Assembly: GCF_000878195.1 (NCBI RefSeq)
Contig: NZ_JXST01000011.1
Location: forward strand, 1 to 64,000
From: Mycolicibacterium llatzerense
GTDB taxonomy: Bacteria; Actinomycetota; Actinomycetes; Mycobacteriales; Mycobacteriaceae
DNA length: 64,000 nt
Direction of reading: 5' to 3'
Shown here: in pieces, positions 1 to 8,287 of the stretch
Layout of the letters: each line of letters begins with the position of its first letter
How positions within the stretch are numbered: position 1 is the stretch's first letter
The notes under the pieces: model-generated
The model's input: the letters and a program-made list of their open reading frames with translations, nothing else
What the model was told of the DNA's origin: nothing
Databases searched by the model: none
Translations under genes and position numbers: made by a program

Positions 1-101
1 GCCTACCACCCTCCGGCCGAACCGGCCACACCTGCCCGCCCACCCGAGATCAACGTGACCCGGATGCCCATGAGCGTCGCTCCGAACCCGCGGCACCGCT
101 G

Positions 102-503
102 ATGTCCGACGCCGCCGCCGAGTTCGCCGCCGCGCCTGTCGCGGTGCTGGCCACGGTTTCCGCCGAAGGCCAGCCACATGTGGTCCCGGTCGTCTTCGCA
201 GTCAGTGGGGACCTGCTCTATACGGCGGTGGACGCCAAGCGGAAGTCGACGCAGCACCTGCGGCGGCTGGACAACATCGCGGCCAACCCGCGCGTGAGCC
301 TGCTCGCCGAGGACTACGACGACGACTGGTCCCAGCTCTGGTGGGCCCGCGCCGACGGCAACGCCACGGTGCACCCGAGCGGCGACGAGATGGCCATCGG
401 CTACTCGCTGCTGCGGGCCAAGTACCACCAGTACGACCGGGTGGCGCTCGATGGCCCGGTGATCCGGGTCGCGGTCTCCAGATGGAGTTCCTGGCACGCT
501 TGA
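102..503 (+). CDS. PPOX-class F420-dependent oxidoreductase (TIGR03668-like)
   Basis: 133 aa, a single split beta-barrel flavin/F420-binding domain. The N-terminal stretch [20 protein letters not shown] is typical of pyridoxamine-5'-phosphate-oxidase-like proteins, followed by VPVVFAV and a KRKST motif that usually contacts the cofactor phosphate. The family reduces small substrates with F420H2 in the cytosol; the substrate here is unknown. The ATG at 102 is chosen because the fold begins about 10 residues later; the frame is open back to the window edge, so an earlier start cannot be excluded. It lies 81 bp before an EF-G2 gene, the same pairing as Rv0121c/Rv0120c of M. tuberculosis as I recall it. 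Family assignment is firm, cofactor choice is inferred. Confidence 0.85.
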   Translation: MSDAAAEFAAAPVAVLATVSAEGQPHVVPVVFAVSGDLLYTAVDAKRKSTQHLRRLDNIAANPRVSLLAEDYDDDWSQLWWARADGNATVHPSGDEMAIGYSLLRAKYHQYDRVALDGPVIRVAVSRWSSWHA

Positions 504-584
504 GTCCTGAGTCTTGCGTCTGAGTCTTGTGCCGACGGTCGCGACAGGAGCATGGTGGACGTGAGTCGTCGATAGGGGCACGCC

Positions 585-2633
585 ATGGCGGACAAGTCGA
601 ATAACTCATCCGGCGCCGCGCCCAGCGCGGACAGTCCGGCGTCGATCCGAAATGTGGTTCTGGTGGGGCCATCTGGCTCCGGCAAGACCACTCTGGTCGA
701 GGCGCTGCTGCTGCATGCGGGCGTGCTGACGCGGGCGGGGACGGTGCTCGACGGCACCACGGTCTGCGACCACGAGCCTGCCGAACTCGAGCAGCAGCGG
801 TCGGTCGGGTTGGCGCTGGCCTCACTGCAGCACGGGCCGGTGAAGGTCAATCTGTTGGACACCCCAGGCTATGCCGATTTCGTCGGTGAGTTGCGGGCCG
901 GGCTGCGGGCTGCCGACTGTGCGTTGTTCGTGATGGCGGCCAACGACGTGGTGGACGCTGCCACCAGGTCTTTGTGGCGGGAATGCGCCGACGTCGGGAT
1001 GCCGCGCGCCGTCGTGGTGACCAAACTCGACCACGCGCGCGCCAGCTTCGCCGGCGCCGTGGAGTCAGCGCAAGAATCCTTCGGGGACAAGGTGATTCCG
1101 CTGTATCTGCCCGACGGCGACGGGCTCGTCTCCCTGCTGGCGGACGACGCGACCCTGATCGAGGGCATCATCGAGGAGTCCGAGGACGAAACGTTGATGG
1201 AGCGGTACCTGAGCGGCGAACAGATCGACAACGCGGTGCTGGTTGCCGACCTCGAGCGCGCGGTGGCCCGCGGTTCGTTCTTCCCGGTGATCCCGGTATG
1301 CAGCACGACGGGGACCGGGGCAGCTGAATTGCTCGATGTCATCGCCCGCGGATTCCCCTCTCCCCCAGAGCATGTGCCGCCGCAGGTGTTCACGCCGGCC
1401 GGTGTGGAAAAGCCCGCGCCCGCCTGCGATCCGGCCGCACCCCTGTTGGCAGAGGTGGTGAAGACGACGTCGGATCCGTATGTCGGCAAGGTCAGTTTGG
1501 TCCGGGTATTTTCCGGCACCATCAGGCCCGACACGACGGTTCACGTGTCGGGCCATTTCAATTCATTCGCCGATTCAGCCGCCGGCTGCGCCGAGCACGA
1601 TGATCACGACGAGGACGAGCGCGTCGGGGCACTGTCGTTTCCGTTGGGCCGCAAGCAGCGCCCCGCTCCCGAGGTGATCGCCGGGGACATCTGTGCCATC
1701 GCGCGGCTGACCTGCGCCGAGACCGGAGACACCTTGTCGGACAAGGCTTCCCCGATGGTGTGCCGGCCGTGGACCATGCCGGCGCCGCTGCTCCCGATGG
1801 CGATCGTGCCGCACGCCAAGACCGACGAGGACAAGCTGTCGGTGGGGCTGGCCCGGCTGTCCGCCGAGGACCCGACGCTGCGGATCGAGCAGAATCCGCA
1901 CACCCATCAGATCGTGTTGTGGTGCATGGGCGAAGCCCATTCGGCGGTGGTGCTCGACGCGCTGTCCCGACGGTTCGGGGTCGCGGTCGACACCACGGAA
2001 CTGCGGGTACCGCTCCGAGAGACGTTCGGCGGCAACGCGAAAGGGCACGGCCGGCACGTCAAACAGTCCGGCGGGCACGGACAGTTCGCGGTCTGTGACA
2101 TCGCCGTCGAGCCGCTGCCCGAAGGCGCCGGGTTCGAGTTCGTCGACAAGGTGGTGGGCGGTGCGGTGCCGCGCCAGTTCATCCCGAGCGTGGAGAAAGG
2201 CGTTCGCGCCCAGATGGATCGGGGCACCTGCGGCTACCCGATGGTCGACATCCGCGTCACGCTGCTGGACGGCAAGGCGCACAGCGTTGACTCGTCGGAC
2301 TACGCCTTCCAGCTCGCGGGCGGGTTGGCACTGCGCGAGGCGGCCGCTGCCGCGTCGGTGAATCTGCTCGAACCCATCGACAGCGTGCACATCGTGGTGC
2401 CCGATGAAATGGTCGGCGCGGTGATGAGTGACCTCTCGGGACGGCGCGGCCGCGTGTTGGGCACCGACACCGCCGGCGATTCCTGCACCGGCATCGATGC
2501 CGAGATTCCGGAGATCGAGCTGACCCGGTACCCGATCGAACTGCGGTCGTTGTCCCACGGCGCCGGGTCGTTCACCCGTTCTTTCGCCAGGTACGAGCCG
2601 ATGCCGGAGGCAGCGGCAGCGCGGGTCCGCTGA
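585..2633 (+). CDS. fusA2: Elongation factor G-like protein EF-G2
   Basis: 682 aa, a translational GTPase of the EF-G fold but not the canonical factor. The P-loop is GPSGSGKTT (residues 28-36) instead of AHIDAGKTT, G3 is DTPGYADF (about 92-99) and G4 is TKLD (146-149) instead of NKxD. The usual RGITI switch I motif is replaced by RSVGLALASL, so the conserved switch threonine is absent. Domain IV is present (GKGHGRHVKQSGGHGQFAVC-like region around residue 490) and a C-terminal domain V ends near LSHGAGSF. Mycobacterial EF-G2 is reported as dispensable; its ribosomal role is unclear. The start is ATG preceded by a purine-rich GATAGGGG. It follows a PPOX gene in the same direction. Confidence 0.9.
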   Translation: MADKSNNSSGAAPSADSPASIRNVVLVGPSGSGKTTLVEALLLHAGVLTRAGTVLDGTTVCDHEPAELEQQRSVGLALASLQHGPVKVNLLDTPGYADFVGELRAGLRAADCALFVMAANDVVDAATRSLWRECADVGMPRAVVVTKLDHARASFAGAVESAQESFGDKVIPLYLPDGDGLVSLLADDATLIEGIIEESEDETLMERYLSGEQIDNAVLVADLERAVARGSFFPVIPVCSTTGTGAAELLDVIARGFPSPPEHVPPQVFTPAGVEKPAPACDPAAPLLAEVVKTTSDPYVGKVSLVRVFSGTIRPDTTVHVSGHFNSFADSAAGCAEHDDHDEDERVGALSFPLGRKQRPAPEVIAGDICAIARLTCAETGDTLSDKASPMVCRPWTMPAPLLPMAIVPHAKTDEDKLSVGLARLSAEDPTLRIEQNPHTHQIVLWCMGEAHSAVVLDALSRRFGVAVDTTELRVPLRETFGGNAKGHGRHVKQSGGHGQFAVCDIAVEPLPEGAGFEFVDKVVGGAVPRQFIPSVEKGVRAQMDRGTCGYPMVDIRVTLLDGKAHSVDSSDYAFQLAGGLALREAAAAASVNLLEPIDSVHIVVPDEMVGAVMSDLSGRRGRVLGTDTAGDSCTGIDAEIPEIELTRYPIELRSLSHGAGSFTRSFARYEPMPEAAAARVR

Positions 2634-2673
2634 TCGCGCAGTGATCCAGGTGTTTGGCAATCCTGATCGTGAC

Positions 2674-2691
2674 TGACATCACCTGATGTCA
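2674..2691. promoter_or_regulatory. 18-bp palindrome TGACATCACCTGATGTCA upstream of secreted lipase-like gene
   Basis: Two perfect 8-bp arms (TGACATCA / TGATGTCA) separated by CC lie in the 60-99 bp between fusA2 and the next gene, 41 bp before its preferred ATG and 2 bp before the alternative GTG. The size and symmetry fit a dimeric regulator operator of GntR or TetR type. Which regulator binds is unknown; the spacing to the start is compatible with overlap of the core promoter. Confidence 0.55.
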
Positions 2692-2732
2692 TAGTGTCGT
2701 CTGATTCGTGCGCGCGTCAGCGGGCACCTGGG

Positions 2733-4535
2733 ATGTCAAAGGGGACACCTGTGGGGACACGGTCGGGGCTCAGTCAGCGCAAATTCAGTCGGTACCGCCT
2801 CGCGGTGCTTGCCGCCGCCGTGGGTATCGCGGCCGCGACCAGCCAGAACGTTGCCTGGGCCGAGACCGGGGCCAACGATTCGAACGGCAGCCCGACCAGC
2901 CAATCCGGACCCCAGAAGCCCGGCCCCGCCAAGCCCAAGCCGGCGAACACGGACAAGAAGGACACGAAGAAGCCCGGGAAGAAGACTGGCAAGGACACCG
3001 GCAAGGACGCTGACAAGTCCGACACCAAGCAAGACACCGCCACTGATACGTCGGCCACCGACCCTGCCAAGTCAGGCGCGGAGCCGGAGGCCAAGCCGGA
3101 CACAAAGCCGGACGTCAAGCCCGCCACCAAGCCGGCGAAACCCCCTGTCGTGCAAAAGGGCTCTGACTCGATCAAGCCCGCCGGCGACAGCAAGAAGGCA
3201 CCGAAGCTCAAGCCGGCCACCGCGACCGCCCCCGCCAAGGACGCCGCAGTCAGCGCCACCGCGGCCACTGTGTCCACGCCGCCGGCCGCTGCCACCAATA
3301 CCCCCGCGCCGGCCAAGACGCCCGCACCGACCACGCGCCTCGCGGCCCTGTCCGCCACCAACAACACCGTCGGCACCCTGACAACACCGACGCCACCGCA
3401 GCCGCTGAACCCGATCGCCAAGATCATCCAGCTGCCCGGACGCATCATCAACACCGTCCTGCAGGTGCTGGACCTGACGGTCGCGCAGACCGGCCCGAAG
3501 AGCCCGTTCAACTGGTCGCCCATTTCCGAGGCGCTGTTCGCGGGGTTCCGGCGCATCGAGGACATGCTCGGGCTGAGCAAGACCCCGACCTCGAAGCCCG
3601 TGGTGCCGGAGCTGACCTACACCGGCCCGACCAGCGGCGACACCCCGACCGTGGAGCAGTTCCTGAATGCCTCGGCCAACGCCTACGTACTCGGGGCCCA
3701 ACCGGGTGATCTGAAACCGTTCACTGTCAACGGCTTTCAGATGCAGACCTTCAATCCGCTGTCGGGCGCCGTCGGCAAGGCGTGGGTGACGCCGGAGGGC
3801 CAGATCATCGTCGCCTACCAGGGCACGACGGGTGGCACCAATCTGCTGTTCCATCCGCTGATCGCGCTGTCGCAAATCTTCACGGACATGCAGGTCATCT
3901 TCACCCACACCACGCCGCAGGCGTTCTGGGACTCGCTGGCGTTCGAGCGGAAGGTCGAAGCCGCGGCTCTCGAACAGGGCTACACCACCGATGACATCTT
4001 CGTGACCGGCCACTCGCTAGGTGGTTGGGAAGCCCAGTTCGTCGCACAGAAGACGGGCCGTGGCGGCATCGGCTTCGAGGGTCCCGGCCTGAACACGTCG
4101 GTGCCCGGGAACAACAGCGCAGCGCAGAACTTCGTCAATATCGAGACCTACGGCGACACCGCGGCGTACTTCTCCACCGATCTGCCGGGGCTGCAGCCCT
4201 TCATGCCGGCCTACGACCCCACCGGCGGCAGCAAGCCGCACTACGGCAACATCGTGATGATCGGTGACCCGGAGGCGGCGAACCCGCTGTTCAACGCGTC
4301 CGCGCTGTGGGGCCCGAACCCGATCAACGACATCATCTTCGCCGTCGACATCCTCGGTAACTTCTTCGAGCACCACCTGCCCGGCATGCAGGCCTTCAAC
4401 CTCGGTGTCGCGCCGGATCCCGGTGTGGTGCCCTGGCTGGGCTCCTACACCGGGCCGATCAACGACTGGGGCGACCTGGACATCTACGAACTGCAGCACG
4501 CTGCGTCCGATGCCGGTGTCCTGATCGCCCCCTAG
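2733..4535 (+). CDS. Secreted alpha/beta-hydrolase (lipase class 3-like) with Lys/Pro-rich linker
   Basis: 600 aa from the ATG at 2733; an upstream in-frame GTG at 2694 would add 13 residues. The N-terminus RKFSRYRLAVLAAAVGIAAA...AWA is a signal peptide with cleavage near residue 43. Residues about 45-220 are low-complexity, rich in Lys, Asp, Thr, Pro and Ala, with many PxK and KPDxKP repeats. The C-terminal ~300 residues form a hydrolase-like domain with AYQGTTG and the nucleophile elbow GHSLGG (Ser428). The acid and His of the triad are not obvious. The likely place of action is the cell envelope or outside. It resembles lipase class 3/DUF2974 proteins; the substrate is unknown. A palindrome precedes it and a strong hairpin follows. 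Confidence 0.75.
   Translation: MSKGTPVGTRSGLSQRKFSRYRLAVLAAAVGIAAATSQNVAWAETGANDSNGSPTSQSGPQKPGPAKPKPANTDKKDTKKPGKKTGKDTGKDADKSDTKQDTATDTSATDPAKSGAEPEAKPDTKPDVKPATKPAKPPVVQKGSDSIKPAGDSKKAPKLKPATATAPAKDAAVSATAATVSTPPAAATNTPAPAKTPAPTTRLAALSATNNTVGTLTTPTPPQPLNPIAKIIQLPGRIINTVLQVLDLTVAQTGPKSPFNWSPISEALFAGFRRIEDMLGLSKTPTSKPVVPELTYTGPTSGDTPTVEQFLNASANAYVLGAQPGDLKPFTVNGFQMQTFNPLSGAVGKAWVTPEGQIIVAYQGTTGGTNLLFHPLIALSQIFTDMQVIFTHTTPQAFWDSLAFERKVEAAALEQGYTTDDIFVTGHSLGGWEAQFVAQKTGRGGIGFEGPGLNTSVPGNNSAAQNFVNIETYGDTAAYFSTDLPGLQPFMPAYDPTGGSKPHYGNIVMIGDPEAANPLFNASALWGPNPINDIIFAVDILGNFFEHHLPGMQAFNLGVAPDPGVVPWLGSYTGPINDWGDLDIYELQHAASDAGVLIAP
2900..3360 (+). repeat. Low-complexity Lys/Pro/Ala/Thr coding tract
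   Basis: The DNA repeats AAGCCC, GACACC and GCCAAG-type codons, coding for KPGPAKPKP, TDKKDTKKPGKK and KPDTKPDVKP segments and then an Ala/Pro/Thr stretch. It is in frame inside the secreted hydrolase and likely acts as a flexible wall-spanning linker. Such tracts are prone to length change between strains. Confidence 0.6.
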
Positions 4536-4554
4536 CCCCCTAGCGCTTGAGCGA

Positions 4555-4599
4555 TTTGTGCACGATTTTCCGCGGCAGCCGCGGAAAATCGTGCACAAA
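4555..4599. terminator. Bidirectional palindromic hairpin, family A copy 1
   Basis: A perfect inverted repeat of 22 nt (4555-4576 and 4578-4599) around one central base, containing the core TTTGTGCACGATTTTCCGCG. It fills the gap between the converging secreted hydrolase gene (ends 4535) and the carboxylic acid reductase gene (ends 4608), as expected for a shared transcription terminator. There is no clear U-tract after the stem on either strand. Close copies occur at 8232-8284 and 34716-34764. Confidence 0.65.
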
Positions 4600-4607
4600 C
4601 CACCGGG

Positions 4608-7600
4608 TCAGAGCAGGCCGAGCAGCTGCAGATCGGTGATGTACTTGACGATCACCGGCGCAGTGACATGCGGAATGTCCTTGTCCGGGCCCAGCTTTGC
4701 GTCCTGCACCGCCTCGCGGAACACCACCACCGGGGCGATGGACCCGTTGTGCGGGTGCTCCGGCTTCTGGTAGTTGTGCAGCAGCGGCAGCAGCGACGCC
4801 TGGCGCTGCCGGTCCGGCAGGGCCCGCAGGGTGGTCTCGAAGCGGGCCAGCCATTCGGCGTAATCATCAACGCGGGCAATGGAATACCCGGCGTCGATCA
4901 GCCAGTCGACGAACTCGTCCATGCCCAGGCCGTCGGAGTGCGGGTTCATCACGTGATAGGTGACGAACTCGCCGGCGGGCCGCACGCCCAGGGTGTCGAT
5001 GGCCTCGGCGATGAACTCGACGGGCAGCCCGTCGTAGTGCGCGGCCTGCCGCTTGCCCTCGTCGTCCCGCTCGTAGAACGAGTACGGGGCGATACCGGTA
5101 GCCACCAACGAGAACATCATGCGGGTGAACATGTCGGGCAGGTTGAGCTGTCCGGCATAGCTGGTGTCGGCCAGGATCATGTCGCAGCGGAACACCGAAA
5201 CCGGAAGGCCGCAAAGATCATTGGCCTCACGCAGCAGTACCTCGCCGGCCCACTTGCTGTTGCCGTAGCCGTTGGCGTACCCGTCGTGCACGGCACGCAC
5301 CGGGCTCATTGCGCGCACGTCCGCCTCTTCGGTGAACGTGCCCGGTGCCAACTGGTCACCGACGCCGATGGTCGAGACGTAGATGTACGGCTTCTGCCGG
5401 GTGGTCAGGGCGATGCGGATCAGTTCGGCGGTACCGAGTGCGTTGGGCCCGAACAGTTCGCTGTAGGGCAGCACGTGGTTCACCAGCGCCGCCGGATCGA
5501 CGATCACGTCGACCTCGTCGGCGAGCCGCTGCCAAACCTCCTGCGGCAGACCGAGATTCTCGTCACCCTTGTCGCCGGCGATCACTTCGAGGTGATCAGC
5601 GGCCAGCGCCTGGTAGTGCGCCAGCAGCTTCGGGTCACCGGAATCGAACGTGGCGTCGAGACGGGCACGAGCCTCTCCGTCGGACTTGGCGCGCACCAGG
5701 GCGATCACCTTGCCATCGACCAGGTCCATCCGCTCCAGCCACTCCAGCGCCAGGTAGCGACCCAGGAATCCGGTTGCACCCGTGAGCAATACGGTCCGCA
5801 CCTCCGACGCGGGTCCCGGCAGCGACGGCGCCGCAGCCAGCGTCTGAGCATCGACGAACTTGTCCAGCGTCAGGTCCGCGGCGCGCACCTCGGCGGCGTT
5901 CTTGCCGTGCACCGAGCTGAAGCTGGGCCGCTTGGCGCCACCGCTGCGTTCGTTCTCGATGTAGGCCGCGAGCGCCGCCAGATCGTTGGCCGGGCTGACG
6001 ATGATGCCGACCTGCACCTCGACGCCGAAGATCTCTTCGAGCAGGTTGCCGAAGGTCAACGCGGACAACGAGTCTCCACCGAGATCGGTGAAGTGGGCAT
6101 CGGCCGACACCTCACCGGACGCACCGAGCAGTGCACTGGCCGCGCGAATGACGGTCGGCAGCGCGGGGCCTTCGGCGCCGTGCTGGCGCAGCGCGCGCAG
6201 CTCATCGGCCTGTCCCGCAGCAAGACTCACGTACAGGTCTTCCAACACCGGGCCGTAGTGCGCCTTGAGCTTCGGCCAGGCCAGCTTGCGGATGCCAGTC
6301 AGCAGGCCGTTCTCCAACGAGAACGGTTCGGTCTCGACGATGAAATCGCGGGGAATCTCGTAGGACTGCAGTTCGGCCGCCTTGGCGACCTCCTGCAGTG
6401 AGTCGCTGATCTGCTGCTTCAGCTCGGCGGAATCCCAACGGGCCAAGGCATCTTCGGTCGGGACGACCACGGCCAGCAGGTACGGCTGGGCACTGTTGCC
6501 GTAGACGTAGATCTGCCGGACCAGCGGGCTGTTGTTGCTGAAGGCCGCTTCCAGCTTGGCCAGCGTGACGAACTCGCCCTGCGCCAGCTTCAGCACATTG
6601 TTGCGACGGTCGACGTACCGGATCTGGTCCGGGCCGATCTCGGCGACCACGTCGCCGGTGCGGTAGAAACCGTCCTCGTCGAACACGCTCGCGGTGACCT
6701 CGGGCCGCTTGTAGTAGCCCGGGAACAGGTACTCGGTCTTCACCAGCAGCTCACCGCGCGGGTACGGCTGGTCGGTCAGGTAGTAGCCCAGGTCGGGCAC
6801 GTCGACCAGCTTGTAGTCGAGGGTCGGCGGGCGCTGGATGACGCCGTCGAAGAAGACCATGCCGGCCTCAGTGGAGCCGTAGCCCTCCAGCACGTGGATG
6901 CCGAGGAACTTCTCGACCCAGGCCTTGAGCTCGTCGGTGATGGGCGCAGAGCCGGTCATCGCCTTGATGTAGCGGCCACCGATCAGGTTCTCCCGCATGT
7001 CGGCCATCACCTGCTGCTCGATGCCGTCACGCTCGGCCTCGCCGGCACCGGCCGGGACCAGCTTGTCGACGCGGCTCTGGAATTCCAGGTACAGCATCTC
7101 CCAGACGCGGGGCACCAGGTTCAGCTCGGTGGGGCGCGCCAGCGCGAAATCGTCGAGGAGAGTGGACAGGTCGCTCTTGGCGGCGAAGTAGACGATGCCG
7201 CCGTTGGCCAGGCTGGAGTACAGGATGCCGCGGCCCATGACGTGGCTCATCGGCATGAAAGCCAGGTTGATCGAAGCCTCGCTCGGGCCGAACCACGCCG
7301 AGCTGGCCCGCCGCCAGAAGCTCGTCATGTTGCTCTCGGGGTACATCGCGCCCTTGGGGGCACCGGTCGAGCCGGAGGTGTAGATCAGCAGGGTCAGCGG
7401 GTCGGCCTCATCGAAGACCGGAGTCGGGGCGGACGGCAGGTCGCGGCCGCGAGCCAGTACCTCGCCGAAAGTCTCGACGGTGACGTTCAGACCCGACAGC
7501 GCGGCCCGCGCCTCCTCGACAGCCTCGCGCTCGTCGTCGACCTCGGCGTGGTGGTCGAACACCACGAACCGGGCCGGGGCGGGGCCACCGACCGCGAGTT

Positions 7601-8117
7601 CGACCGCGTCGGCGACGTAGCCCGCGCTCACCGCGATCAGCACCGGCTCGGTCTCGGCGACGATCGGCAGCAGCGACGACGCCGCGGAGCTGGTCTGCAG
7701 CGGCACCGACACGGCGCCGATCTGTCCGAGCGCGGTGTCGATGACGGTGTAGTCGGTGCTGGTGAAGCCGAGGATGGCGACGCGGTCGCCGGCCTTGACG
7801 CCGTCAGCGTGCAGTGCGGCGGCGACGGCGCGGACGCGCTCCCACAGTTCGCCGTAGGTGATGGTGTCGTACTTGGGCAGCAGTCGTGCGACGGTGCGGC
7901 CGTTCTCGGTGACGAACTCGACGGCGCGCTGGCCGAGGGCGGTCCGGTCGGCGTAGCCCTCGAGAACGGTCTTCACGATCTCGGGCAGTCGCATGCCGGG
8001 CTTCTCGACCGACTGAGCCACCGACTCGATCGGGACGACCGCGGCGAACTGCGGATCATTGGCGGACAAATCGGCGATCCGGCGGGCAAGAGCACTGTCG
8101 GCATGGTCAATCGACAT
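4608..8117 (-). CDS. car: Carboxylic acid reductase (copy 1, 3'-most)
   Basis: 1169 aa, the usual length of bacterial CARs. It reduces a carboxylic acid to the aldehyde with ATP and NADPH. The adenylation domain shows YTSGSTGAPKG (246-256), GYGSTEAG (412-419) and YRTGD. A phosphopantetheine carrier domain carries LGGDSLSAL with Ser683 as attachment site. The reductase domain has the Rossmann motif TGATGFLGR (779-787) and YGNSK (Tyr951, Lys955). The ATG at 8117 has GTGAGG about 8 nt upstream. Activity needs a phosphopantetheinyl transferase, none of which is in this window. It is separated from its paralogue by a hairpin, so it probably has its own promoter in 8118-8231. FadD9-type proteins are the mycobacterial relatives. 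Confidence 0.95.
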   Translation of the reverse strand: MSIDHADSALARRIADLSANDPQFAAVVPIESVAQSVEKPGMRLPEIVKTVLEGYADRTALGQRAVEFVTENGRTVARLLPKYDTITYGELWERVRAVAAALHADGVKAGDRVAILGFTSTDYTVIDTALGQIGAVSVPLQTSSAASSLLPIVAETEPVLIAVSAGYVADAVELAVGGPAPARFVVFDHHAEVDDEREAVEEARAALSGLNVTVETFGEVLARGRDLPSAPTPVFDEADPLTLLIYTSGSTGAPKGAMYPESNMTSFWRRASSAWFGPSEASINLAFMPMSHVMGRGILYSSLANGGIVYFAAKSDLSTLLDDFALARPTELNLVPRVWEMLYLEFQSRVDKLVPAGAGEAERDGIEQQVMADMRENLIGGRYIKAMTGSAPITDELKAWVEKFLGIHVLEGYGSTEAGMVFFDGVIQRPPTLDYKLVDVPDLGYYLTDQPYPRGELLVKTEYLFPGYYKRPEVTASVFDEDGFYRTGDVVAEIGPDQIRYVDRRNNVLKLAQGEFVTLAKLEAAFSNNSPLVRQIYVYGNSAQPYLLAVVVPTEDALARWDSAELKQQISDSLQEVAKAAELQSYEIPRDFIVETEPFSLENGLLTGIRKLAWPKLKAHYGPVLEDLYVSLAAGQADELRALRQHGAEGPALPTVIRAASALLGASGEVSADAHFTDLGGDSLSALTFGNLLEEIFGVEVQVGIIVSPANDLAALAAYIENERSGGAKRPSFSSVHGKNAAEVRAADLTLDKFVDAQTLAAAPSLPGPASEVRTVLLTGATGFLGRYLALEWLERMDLVDGKVIALVRAKSDGEARARLDATFDSGDPKLLAHYQALAADHLEVIAGDKGDENLGLPQEVWQRLADEVDVIVDPAALVNHVLPYSELFGPNALGTAELIRIALTTRQKPYIYVSTIGVGDQLAPGTFTEEADVRAMSPVRAVHDGYANGYGNSKWAGEVLLREANDLCGLPVSVFRCDMILADTSYAGQLNLPDMFTRMMFSLVATGIAPYSFYERDDEGKRQAAHYDGLPVEFIAEAIDTLGVRPAGEFVTYHVMNPHSDGLGMDEFVDWLIDAGYSIARVDDYAEWLARFETTLRALPDRQRQASLLPLLHNYQKPEHPHNGSIAPVVVFREAVQDAKLGPDKDIPHVTAPVIVKYITDLQLLGLL

Positions 8118-8231
8118 GAAGAAACCTCACGAAAAATCGAAATCTCGAATGGGTACGCCCCGTTGCATCCCCACTAATTGAATGACGCTGGCGCGGCCGC
8201 CGTTGTTCCGGCGATTGCCTGCCAGTTTCCT
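8118..8231 (-). promoter_or_regulatory. Intergenic leader of CAR copy 1
   Basis: 114 bp between the CAR copy 1 start and the hairpin behind CAR copy 2. Read on the minus strand it ends in an AT-rich stretch (ATTTCGATTTTTCGTGAGG) before the ATG. I see no convincing -35/-10 pair, but the upstream hairpin suggests that transcription starts here. Confidence 0.4.
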
Positions 8232-8284
8232 GTGATTTGTGCACGATTTTCCGCGCTCACCGCGGAAAATCGTGCACAAATCAC
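8232..8284. terminator. Palindromic hairpin, family A copy 2, between the two CAR genes
   Basis: A perfect 24-nt inverted repeat (8232-8255 and 8261-8284) with loop CTCAC. The stem contains the same TTTGTGCACGATTTTCCGCG core as copy 1. It starts 4 bp beyond the stop codon of CAR copy 2 and separates it from CAR copy 1, which lies downstream on the same strand. This argues against simple co-transcription of the two reductase genes. Confidence 0.65.
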
Positions 8285-8287
8285 GCG

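Noticed and set aside
1..101. Possible 5' extension of the PPOX gene
   Set aside because: Frame is open but encodes Arg/Pro/His-rich sequence unlike the family N-terminus; no better start codon is seen.
503..584. Direct repeats of GAGTCTTG between the PPOX and EF-G2 genes
   Set aside because: Two or three short copies in 40 bp without symmetry; likely chance.
4668..6401. Long plus-strand frame opposite CAR copy 1
   Set aside because: Antisense shadow of a high-GC gene with Arg/Gly/Val-rich sequence, no domain and no ribosome-binding site; CAR motifs on the other strand are unambiguous.
4555..8284. Two family A palindromes flanking CAR copy 1 considered as ends of an insertion element
   Set aside because: The third copy lies alone at 34.7 kb, there is no transposase or target duplication visible, and all copies touch gene ends, which fits terminators better.
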